A stretch of 64,000 nt of DNA from SAR92 clade bacterium H231 (GTDB taxonomy: Bacteria > Pseudomonadota > Gammaproteobacteria > Pseudomonadales > Porticoccaceae): assembly GCA_025153775.1 (NCBI GenBank), contig JAOALC010000002.1:62001-126000 (forward strand), in the 5' to 3' direction. The translations under genes were made by a program, and so were the position numbers. The notes below the pieces were generated by a model. It was not told where the DNA came from. It saw nothing but the letters and a program-made list of their open reading frames with translations, and searched no databases. This document shows, piece after piece, positions 46,806-53,595 of the stretch (positions are counted from its first letter, which is position 1; every line of letters starts with the position of its first letter).

Positions 46806-48014
46806 ATGCAGCGACAATATTCCGTGGCTAAAAAATTACCTGCCGCAGTTCTGTCCCTGTGTTTACTGCTGGGGCTTCTAGCCTCACTGCTGATCAGCAG
46901 CCAAACCCAGCAGCTTGCCCATGAAACCATCGCTGACAAAAGCCGCAGTGCACTCAGCCAGCTCGACGATCTTATTCGCACCCCATTGTTTAATAATGAC
47001 CTGATCAGTGTGCAGGTAGCCCTCAGCCGAACCGTAGAGGATCCGGCTATTGTTAGTGCCAGCCTGTTTGATGTGGAAGAACAGCTAATAAGCCAGAGTC
47101 GTCAGAGCCAAAAGCCAAGCGATGAACTGGAATCTTACCGCCGCGAGATTGAGCTACAGGACAGTATTCTGGGTGCTGTGGTGATCGAGCTAGACACACA
47201 GCCTATCTATGGCAAATACCGCAATGTAATGCTCAGCTGGCTGCTACTCTGGTTTGTATTTACCGCCGCCTGCACCTACGGCAGCCTGCAGTTTGCCGAG
47301 CAACTGGCGCGACGTCTGCGTATTCTCAGCAATCGACTGCCAGGTGGTGGTGATCCAATTATCGACGAACTGACCGCGCTGGAGGCTAAAATTCAGCCTC
47401 TGCTCTCTGGGTCGGGATCTGGGTTTGGTGATGAGGACAGCAATAATGGCTATTACTACACTGTTGTCAGAGCCTCCATCAAAAATCGTCAGCGGCTCAA
47501 TCATCAGCTAAACCGCGATAACCTGGAGCAGTTATTCGAAAAAATTGATTACTGCACCGCTCGAACCATCGAACTCTATGGTGGCCACAGAGTAGAGGGT
47601 GCCGATGGCAGTATCTATTTTTATATTCGCTCGACCCAGAATTCAAAGCAGCAACTGCTACTGTGCCTAATGGCAGTGTACAGCCTACAACAGCTTCTTG
47701 AGCGCCTGTCCAGCAAGCTGGGTGTGGACCTAGAGATTAACTGGACAGTCTGTGGTGGCAACCTTAACACCCTGCCCCTGTTGAGTTTCGACGAGGGGCT
47801 GGCGGCACTAAAAGACCAGTGTGCGCAACTGGCTGATCAGCTGCAGGAGGGTCTTATTGGTTTGCGCACCACTGAGTATGATATTCAAGCCCTTTCATCC
47901 ATTGCCCGATTTCTTGTGTTTGATGAAAACTGCTTTGTTCTTGAGGGCTTTCCCGAGGGACGACAGACTCTGCTGGAAAAACAGATTATTCATCTGGCCA
48001 GCGTCTGCCTATAG
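46806..48014 (+). CDS. AhpA/Smp-like membrane protein with a degenerate nucleotide-cyclase-like C-terminus
   Basis: A 402-residue protein with a first membrane helix at about 13-31, an extracytoplasmic helical segment (about 32-135), a second helix (138-158) and a cytoplasmic part. The N-terminal half and the position divergent from serB match the Smp/YtjB/AhpA family, linked to motility or hemolysin phenotypes in other bacteria. The cytoplasmic part has a class III cyclase-like pattern: YTVVRASIKN strand, NLEQLFEKIDYCTARTIELYGG helix and VEGADGSIYFYI. The metal aspartates are not in place (RASIKN for the usual FADIVG type), so catalysis is unlikely. Function unknown. Confidence 0.62.
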   Translation: MQRQYSVAKKLPAAVLSLCLLLGLLASLLISSQTQQLAHETIADKSRSALSQLDDLIRTPLFNNDLISVQVALSRTVEDPAIVSASLFDVEEQLISQSRQSQKPSDELESYRREIELQDSILGAVVIELDTQPIYGKYRNVMLSWLLLWFVFTAACTYGSLQFAEQLARRLRILSNRLPGGGDPIIDELTALEAKIQPLLSGSGSGFGDEDSNNGYYYTVVRASIKNRQRLNHQLNRDNLEQLFEKIDYCTARTIELYGGHRVEGADGSIYFYIRSTQNSKQQLLLCLMAVYSLQQLLERLSSKLGVDLEINWTVCGGNLNTLPLLSFDEGLAALKDQCAQLADQLQEGLIGLRTTEYDIQALSSIARFLVFDENCFVLEGFPEGRQTLLEKQIIHLASVCL

Positions 48015-48035
48015 TCAGGGTTAATGCACCAGGAT

Positions 48036-48821
48036 CTAATTGATCTGTAAACTCTGATCCATCTCCAGCGCAGGCAATTCCTCGACAGGCCTGCCGACTA
48101 TCTTGGCAGGCACGCCAACCACTGTGACATGCTCAGGCACCGACTCCAGAACCAGGCTGCCGGCGCCGATTTTAACGCCCTCACCAATGCTGATATTGCC
48201 AAGAATTTTAGCGCCGGCAGAAATCATTACCCCATCGCCTACTCTGGGGTGGCGCCTACCACCCTGACAACCGCTGCCACCCAGGGTGACTGAGTGCAGA
48301 ATCGACACATTGTCGCCAATCACTGCTGTCTCACCAATAACCAGACCAGTGGCGTGATCCAGCATAATACCGGAACCCATCTGTGCGCCAGGGTGAATAT
48401 CCACCGCAAAGGTTTCAGACACCTGATTCTGTATAAATAGAGCCAGCGGTTTGCGCCCCTGCCCCCAGAGCCAGTGCGCAACTCGCTGCAGCTGCAGCGC
48501 CTGAAAGCCCTTGTAGTAGAGAATAGGTGTAAGGTGAAGATCACAGGCGGCATCGCGCTCAAAAGAGGCTCTGATATCACTGCGTATGGCCTTGCCAATG
48601 CGGCTGTCAGCAGCCAGCGCCTCGGCAATAACCTCAGCCATTTTATGCACAGCCATAGCTGGGCTGGCCAACAACTGGGCCAGATTAAAACTCATCGCAG
48701 ATTCCAGATCGGGCTGATCTAAAATAGAAGCGCGAAAGAAGTCTTCCAGCATTGGCTCTTTCAGGCTGGCTGATCTGGCTTCGTCAACAATAATGTCCCA
48801 TAGAGGGTCATTGCTTTCCAT
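48036..48821 (-). CDS. cysE: Serine O-acetyltransferase, copy 2
   Basis: A 261-residue second CysE with the same plan as the copy at 40686: an N-terminal helical domain (YYKGFQALQLQRVAHWLW), then beta-helix repeats with VDIHPGAQMGSGIMLDHATG, VIGETAVIGDNVSILHSVTLGG and GAGAKILGN-type units (SAGAKILGNISIGEGVKIGAG). The tail differs (GRPVEELPALEMDQSLQIN) and ends in Ile-Asn; a terminal Ile is the residue known to dock into cysteine synthase, here followed by one Asn. The two copies are clearly diverged, so they are old paralogues. Confidence 0.92.
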   Translation of the reverse strand: MESNDPLWDIIVDEARSASLKEPMLEDFFRASILDQPDLESAMSFNLAQLLASPAMAVHKMAEVIAEALAADSRIGKAIRSDIRASFERDAACDLHLTPILYYKGFQALQLQRVAHWLWGQGRKPLALFIQNQVSETFAVDIHPGAQMGSGIMLDHATGLVIGETAVIGDNVSILHSVTLGGSGCQGGRRHPRVGDGVMISAGAKILGNISIGEGVKIGAGSLVLESVPEHVTVVGVPAKIVGRPVEELPALEMDQSLQIN

Positions 48822-48834
48822 TGATTGTTATTCC

Positions 48835-49515
48835 TTAATCAACCCAAATATAGCGCTGCATAATCTCATCGAGATGATCCAACACCACCTCTAATAATAG
48901 TAGCTCAGTGCCCTGCAATCGCTGCTCCAGCACCTCAGGGGTGAGCTCCCTGGCAAAGTTCTGAGCCAGGGGCCTGTAACTAATATGCCAGCGCTCTGGC
49001 GCTATGCCACCAGTATCTGTCCCATAGGGTCGGTAGAAACCCCGCTCTGCAAGCCTCTTATCGAGCCAATTATGCATGGGCGCAAACATTCCCTGACCTT
49101 CAACTTCAGCGGGAATTAGCTGCAACTGATAGTTTGCAGGCATAGCCGCCCTATCATAGATATCAATATCTGTACCCCAATGGTGGCGCGAGGCACCGGG
49201 CAGTGCCGACCAGCGCATTACCGCTTGAATCTGCTGCCAGGGGCTCAGCTGTTCCAGATTAATCTCAGTGCCCGAGTCATCAACCACAGGGCGCAGACCG
49301 GACAGCTTGGCATTCCAGATATGCAGCTGGCGATCAAAGCTGCGAAAACCGCTGCACAGCCTGAGATCAAAGCCTGCGGCTGCGGCATTCTGTTGCAGTT
49401 CAGTCAGGGGCGCAACTATATCCCGATGAACCAGCATGGCAGCCTCGGCCTGACCAGCGTAAAGATCGGTCAGATGGCGCTCGGTGGAGCCGGTTAAAAT
49501 ATCAATAGAGTTCAT
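48835..49515 (-). CDS. M15-family D-alanyl-D-alanine carboxypeptidase-like protein
   Basis: A 226-residue zinc peptidase of the VanY/LdcB (M15B) type. The zinc-binding SxHxxGxxxD motif is SRHHWGTDID (109-118, ligands H111 and D118) and the catalytic ExxH is ERWH (174-177). No signal peptide or lipobox is seen, so the protein may stay in the cytoplasm or use an unrecognised route; this is unusual for a peptidoglycan-trimming enzyme and suggests a role on recycled muropeptides. It starts 13 bp upstream of cysE copy 2. Confidence 0.84.
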   Translation of the reverse strand: MNSIDILTGSTERHLTDLYAGQAEAAMLVHRDIVAPLTELQQNAAAAGFDLRLCSGFRSFDRQLHIWNAKLSGLRPVVDDSGTEINLEQLSPWQQIQAVMRWSALPGASRHHWGTDIDIYDRAAMPANYQLQLIPAEVEGQGMFAPMHNWLDKRLAERGFYRPYGTDTGGIAPERWHISYRPLAQNFARELTPEVLEQRLQGTELLLLEVVLDHLDEIMQRYIWVD

Positions 49516-49689
49516 AGCCCTGGCTGCAGTTGTGACTTTGCAAAGACATATTTATACCCTCGCTTTGACCAATTAGCAAAGAATCAATTGGCCAATAGTG
49601 CCTGCATAGAGCGTATAATCTATCAGGTTGCGCTTGAATTCCCCTCAATCGGCCACATCTTAAACCCATAGGCTACACAGGAATCTACT

Positions 49690-50580
49690 ATGTACAGAAT
49701 TGGACTATTTCTTCTCACCAATATCGCAATTATTGTGGTGGCCAGTATTTCACTGCGCCTGCTGGGTGTCGAAAGCATTTTGGCTAACAATGGGGTTGAC
49801 CTGGATCTGTCTTCGCTGCTGGTTTTCTGTGCTGTGTTTGGTTTTGCCGGGGCCTTTATGTCTCTGTTGCTATCCAAGTTTATGGCCAAGCGCTTTACTG
49901 GTATCAGACTGGTCTCCAAGCCTCAGACTGAGCAGGAGCGCTGGCTGCTACAGACTGTTACCACCCTATCGAAAAAAGCCGGTATTGGCATGCCCGAGGT
50001 AGGTATTTTCCCGGCCCAGCAATCCAATGCCTTTGCCACCGGCTGGAACAGAAACAATGCGCTGGTTGGAGTGAGTCAGGGACTACTGGACCGCTTCACT
50101 GAAGATGAGGCTCGCGCTGTGCTGGCCCATGAGATAGGCCATGTAGCTAATGGCGACATGATTACATTGGCCCTGATACAGGGAGTGGTAAATACCTTCG
50201 TTATGTTTGCAGCCCGGGTGATTGGCTTCTTTGTCGATCGCGTGATCCTAAAAAATAACCGCGGTTTGGGTCTGGGCTACTGGATAACCACCATAGTCGC
50301 AGAGATTATTCTGGCCATTGCAGCTTCAACCATTGTTATGTGGTTCTCCCGTCAGCGCGAATTCCGAGCCGATGCCGCTGGCGCCCAGCTGGCTGGACGT
50401 GCCGCCATGGTGGGTGCACTGGAAAAACTGCGCGCTGAAACCCAGTCTCATGTTGAAAACCAGATGCCAGATACCATGACAGCCTTTGGTATTTCCAGCG
50501 GCTGGAAGCGCAAGCCCAGCAGACTATTTATGACTCACCCCCCACTGGAAGAGCGTATTCAGGCACTTAAAAATGGATAA
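49690..50580 (+). CDS. htpX: Membrane protease HtpX
   Basis: A 296-residue M48 zinc metalloprotease of the inner membrane that degrades misfolded membrane proteins together with FtsH. Two N-terminal helices (about 5-25 and 40-60), active site HEIGH (147-151), two further helices (about 160-185 and 198-220) and the third zinc ligand in [10 protein letters not shown] (about 223). AGGA 7 nt before the ATG. Usually Cpx- or heat-controlled; no such site is evident here. Overlaps the Rieske gene by 8 bp. Confidence 0.96.
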   Translation: MYRIGLFLLTNIAIIVVASISLRLLGVESILANNGVDLDLSSLLVFCAVFGFAGAFMSLLLSKFMAKRFTGIRLVSKPQTEQERWLLQTVTTLSKKAGIGMPEVGIFPAQQSNAFATGWNRNNALVGVSQGLLDRFTEDEARAVLAHEIGHVANGDMITLALIQGVVNTFVMFAARVIGFFVDRVILKNNRGLGLGYWITTIVAEIILAIAASTIVMWFSRQREFRADAAGAQLAGRAAMVGALEKLRAETQSHVENQMPDTMTAFGISSGWKRKPSRLFMTHPPLEERIQALKNG

Positions 50581-50983
50581 GGGGACCCTGCTAGAGCAGG
50601 AAATAGCACTCTGCCAACTCGACGATCTGCAAGAGATGCAGACCATTGAGCTGAGTATTGAAGAGCGCAAACTATTTGCCATACGCCGCGACAATCAACT
50701 GTACGCCTACTGGAACAGCTGCCCTCACCTAGGCATACCTCTCAACTGGATGCCAGATAAGTTTCTCGATCTGGATGGCTCACTGATTCAATGCTCGTCC
50801 CATGGTGCCCTGTTTCAGGTGGATAGTGGCGAATGTATTGCAGGCCCCTGCGCCGGGGACCATTTAATGCAGGTGGAGCTGCGTGTTGAAGACGGAAGTT
50901 ACTATGTTGCCGCCAATCAACCTATGCCAGCGCCACCTATTAATCTCAGAGCTCAGGCCCTGGCAGATCTTGAAGACAGCTGA
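50573..50983 (+). CDS. Small Rieske [2Fe-2S] protein
   Basis: A 136-residue single Rieske domain with ligands in CPHLG and CSSHGALFQ (about 50-84); it keeps the CxH...CxxH spacing but has the looser second box of dioxygenase-type or NirD-like Rieske ferredoxins, not of bc1 subunits. No membrane helix or signal, so a cytoplasmic electron carrier or a domain partner is likely. It overlaps htpX by 8 bp and is convergent with sfsA, with a 38-bp overlap of coding sequence. Confidence 0.83.
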   Translation: MDKGTLLEQEIALCQLDDLQEMQTIELSIEERKLFAIRRDNQLYAYWNSCPHLGIPLNWMPDKFLDLDGSLIQCSSHGALFQVDSGECIAGPCAGDHLMQVELRVEDGSYYVAANQPMPAPPINLRAQALADLEDS

Positions 50984-51674
50984 TCGGCTGGTCTAGCACT
51001 ATTTGATCAGCACCAATGCTGGCCCGCCAGGCAATCACCTCTACTCCCGCGGCAACCGCCTCAGACAGAGTTGCAGCGTAACCAGGGTCAATCTCGGCCG
51101 CCACTTCCATGCGCTGAACCCCGGTTAACTGGACACAGAAAAACAGCACTGCCCTGTGGCCAGCTGCAACCATAGCCATCAGTTCACGCAGATGTTTGGT
51201 GCCGCGGCTGGTGACCGCATCGGGAAAAGTCGCCAGACCATCCCCCATATCCAGGGTGACATTTTTTACCTCGACATAGCATTGGCCCAGGCTTCGGTCC
51301 TCTAGCAACAGATCAATGCGACTCTTCTCTTCACCGTAGCGAACCTCAGTGCGAATCTGGCTATAACCCTGCAGCTCAGGGACCAGGTCGGCTTCGATCA
51401 CTTCGCGCACCAGATAATTGGGCCTGGAGGTATTTACACCAGCTAGGTTGCCCTGGCTACTGGTCACTATCTCCAGAGTGCCGGGCAATTTGCGCTTGGG
51501 ATTATCAGACAGGGAATACCAGCAGGGAGACCCTTCGACCAGGCAGTTTTTCATGCTGCCGGTATTGGGGCAGTGGAGGGTAAGAAGCTCACCGGACGGG
51601 GTGCGCACATCGGCGAAGAAACGCTTGTAGCGCTTTTCAAAGGTAGCTGGAAATAAGGGCGGAGCAATTTTCAT
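50946..51674 (-). CDS. sfsA: Sugar fermentation stimulation protein SfsA
   Basis: A 242-residue member of the SfsA family, an OB-fold plus nuclease-like fold; reported as a DNA-binding regulator of sugar genes in E. coli, though the true activity is debated. Conserved blocks: RYKRFFADV, HCPNTGSMK (about 34-42), SRIDLLLED (about 118) and CYVEVKNVTL (about 131-140), the E-x-K being nuclease-like. Convergent with the Rieske gene and upstream-divergent from dksA; the sfsA-dksA neighbourhood also occurs in E. coli. Confidence 0.95.
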   Translation of the reverse strand: MKIAPPLFPATFEKRYKRFFADVRTPSGELLTLHCPNTGSMKNCLVEGSPCWYSLSDNPKRKLPGTLEIVTSSQGNLAGVNTSRPNYLVREVIEADLVPELQGYSQIRTEVRYGEEKSRIDLLLEDRSLGQCYVEVKNVTLDMGDGLATFPDAVTSRGTKHLRELMAMVAAGHRAVLFFCVQLTGVQRMEVAAEIDPGYAATLSEAVAAGVEVIAWRASIGADQIVLDQPISCLQDLPGPEL

Positions 51675-51874
51675 AGACGGACATCACAAGCAGGTCAATT
51701 AATGGCGCTAATGTAGGCGCAGCTAGGGCTTTTTTGCAACCATGGTCTAAGATTAACCAATAGAAAATGGCAATATTCGCAATCAATAGGAAAATTTACC
51801 TTGATAAATGCGTATAAAATCTCTATAAACGCGGGTTCTGTTTTTTAGGCCCATATCAACAGCGGATCTTATGC

Positions 51875-52345
51875 ATGGCAACAGTAAAAACAAAACCTGC
51901 AGCTAAATCAAAAAGCGATGCAGGCTCAGCAACTCTTCATGGTCTCAAGCCCTACAAAGAGACTAAAAAAGAGGAATATATGAATGAAAATCAGCGCGAG
52001 CACTTCAAGCTGATTCTCAAAGCGTGGCGTCGCGAGTTAATGGAAGAAGTTGACCGCACAGTGACCCATATGAAAGACGAAGCAGCAAACTTCCCCGATC
52101 CGGCCGACCGCGCCACTCAGGAAGAAGAGTTTAGTCTGGAGCTGCGCACCCGCGACCGCGAGCGCAAATTAATCAAAAAGATTGATAAAACTCTGGTGCG
52201 TGTCGAAGAGGATGACTACGGTTTCTGTGACCAATGTGGTGTTGAAATCGGTATTCGCCGACTCGAAGCTCGACCCACAGCAGATCTGTGCGTCGACTGC
52301 AAAACTCTCGATGAAATCAAGGAAAAGCAAATCACCGGAGGCTAG
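51875..52345 (+). CDS. dksA: RNA polymerase-binding transcription factor DksA
   Basis: A 156-residue DksA that works with ppGpp on rRNA, amino-acid and stress promoters. The coiled-coil tip acidic pair is in the DPADRATQEEE region (about 74-84), and the four-Cys zinc finger is CDQCGVEIG...CVDCK (about 119-143). The typical DksA segment GLKPYKETKKEEYMNENQREHFK is seen after a Lys/Ala-rich N-terminal extension of about 20 residues. Upstream of gluQ, as in most gammaproteobacteria. Confidence 0.97.
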   Translation: MATVKTKPAAKSKSDAGSATLHGLKPYKETKKEEYMNENQREHFKLILKAWRRELMEEVDRTVTHMKDEAANFPDPADRATQEEEFSLELRTRDRERKLIKKIDKTLVRVEEDDYGFCDQCGVEIGIRRLEARPTADLCVDCKTLDEIKEKQITGG

Positions 52346-52361
52346 TTAGCTGCCCGGTCAT

Positions 52362-52389
52362 CAGCAGCTCAGAGCCTTCTGAGCTGCTG
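52362..52389 (+). terminator. Perfect 11-bp hairpin between dksA and gluQ
   Basis: CAGCAGCTCAG-AGCCTT-CTGAGCTGCTG, 16 bp after the dksA stop and 12 bp before the gluQ start. No U-run follows (TAATCC), so it is more likely a processing or attenuation hairpin than a complete terminator. It may explain different dksA and gluQ levels. Confidence 0.55.
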
Positions 52390-52401
52390 TAATCCTTCCT
52401 A

Positions 52402-53292
52402 ATGTCAGCCTTACCCAGCATAGCTCGCTTCGCACCCTCGCCTACGGGCCCACTGCACTTTGGCTCCCTGGTCAGTGCCCTAGCCAGCTTTCTGGATGCC
52501 CGCCAGCGCAACGGCCAGTGGCTGGTGCGTATTGAAGATCTGGACCCCCCCAGAGAAGTGCCCGGCGCCAGCCATCAGATTCTGAAACAGCTTGAAAGTC
52601 ACGGGCTGCGTTGGGATGGCACTGTGCTATACCAGAGCAGCAGACTTGAGGCCTATGCGGCGGCCCTGGAATCTCTAATAGAATCTGGGTTGATCTATCA
52701 ATGCAGGTGCAACCGCCAGCGACTACAGAGCCTTGGCGGCATCTATGACGGTCACTGCTCTCAGCTTCAATTGCCCCACCAGGACTGCGCGGCAAGACTA
52801 AGGGTCAACAGTGCCCCTATCAGTTTTAATGATCAGATTGTTGGTCAGTACTCCCAGAATCTGCAGGCAGAGGTGGGTGACTTTGTGGTGCGCCGCCGGG
52901 ATACTCTCTTCTCCTACCAGCTGGCCGTGGTGGTGGATGACCAATATCAGGCTATCAGCCATATTATGCGTGGCGCAGATCTGCTTGATTCGACACCCAG
53001 GCAGATCTATCTGCAGCAGTGCCTGAATTTTAAAACACCAGAATATGCTCATCTGCCCCTGGCTCTCAATGCCGAGGGTCAGAAACTCAGCAAGCAAAAT
53101 CTCGCTATGGGTCTTTTGGAAGGTCAGGAATCACAGCATCTGTGGGCCGCGCTGCACTGGCTGAGACAGTCACCTCCAGAGCCATTGCAGCGGCAATCTG
53201 TGGCGGAAATACTAGACTGGGCAACAGCGCACTGGTCGGTGCAAACAGTAGCTGAGAGCTTGCAAAATAGCCCGGCCCCAGAGGGCTATTAG
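52402..53292 (+). CDS. gluQ: Glutamyl-Q tRNA(Asp) synthetase
   Basis: A 296-residue shortened glutamyl-tRNA synthetase that attaches glutamate to queuosine in tRNA-Asp. The HIGH-type motif is HFGS (in GPLHFGSLVSA), the zinc region is CRCNRQRL...YDGHC (about 99-116) and the KMSKS-type motif is KLSKQN (about 228-233). No anticodon-binding domain, as expected. The hairpin in the 56-bp gap and the close dksA spacing suggest cotranscription. Confidence 0.95.
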   Translation: MSALPSIARFAPSPTGPLHFGSLVSALASFLDARQRNGQWLVRIEDLDPPREVPGASHQILKQLESHGLRWDGTVLYQSSRLEAYAAALESLIESGLIYQCRCNRQRLQSLGGIYDGHCSQLQLPHQDCAARLRVNSAPISFNDQIVGQYSQNLQAEVGDFVVRRRDTLFSYQLAVVVDDQYQAISHIMRGADLLDSTPRQIYLQQCLNFKTPEYAHLPLALNAEGQKLSKQNLAMGLLEGQESQHLWAALHWLRQSPPEPLQRQSVAEILDWATAHWSVQTVAESLQNSPAPEGY

Positions 53293-53418
53293 ATGGGCTG
53301 CACTGATCTGAATCCAGAGACCTGGGAACCAGGTTTGCTTTGCTGGTCTGGCAGGCATACCATCTGGGTTATCTGTCAACCAAGTAGCTTTAAAATAATC
53401 GGCCGCGCCCTCTAGCCC

Positions 53419-53595
53419 ATGCTTAATTATCGATTTGTTGCAACTCTGCTCCTGCTCTGCATAGTGGTTTTTCCGCTGGCCATTCAATGGGCAGTGGAGC
53501 CCGATGGCAACTGGTTTAGGCCCTATGTGGTCTGGGCCATGATAGTGTTCGCCGCCTATATTGCCCACCGCCATAGGGTCCGGGATGAATCTTGA
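53419..53595 (+). CDS. cbrX: CbrX-like small membrane protein overlapping cbrA
   Basis: A 58-residue protein, easily missed because of its size. Two hydrophobic segments (about 5-24 and 36-49) are separated by a short polar loop with EPDGNWFRP, and the C-terminus is basic. It ends in TGA at 53593-53595, overlapping the cbrA ATG (53585) by 11 bp, so coupled translation is likely. Pseudomonas has a small overlapping gene, cbrX, in this same place. It also recalls the small YhdT-type partners of SLC5 transporters, which fits the SLC5-like sensor domain of CbrA. Confidence 0.75.
   Translation: MLNYRFVATLLLLCIVVFPLAIQWAVEPDGNWFRPYVVWAMIVFAAYIAHRHRVRDES

Noticed and set aside
53561-53584. TTG start for cbrA adding eight residues
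   Set aside because: No ribosome site stands before it; the ATG at 53585 has AGGG at proper distance and gives the usual short N-terminus before helix 1.
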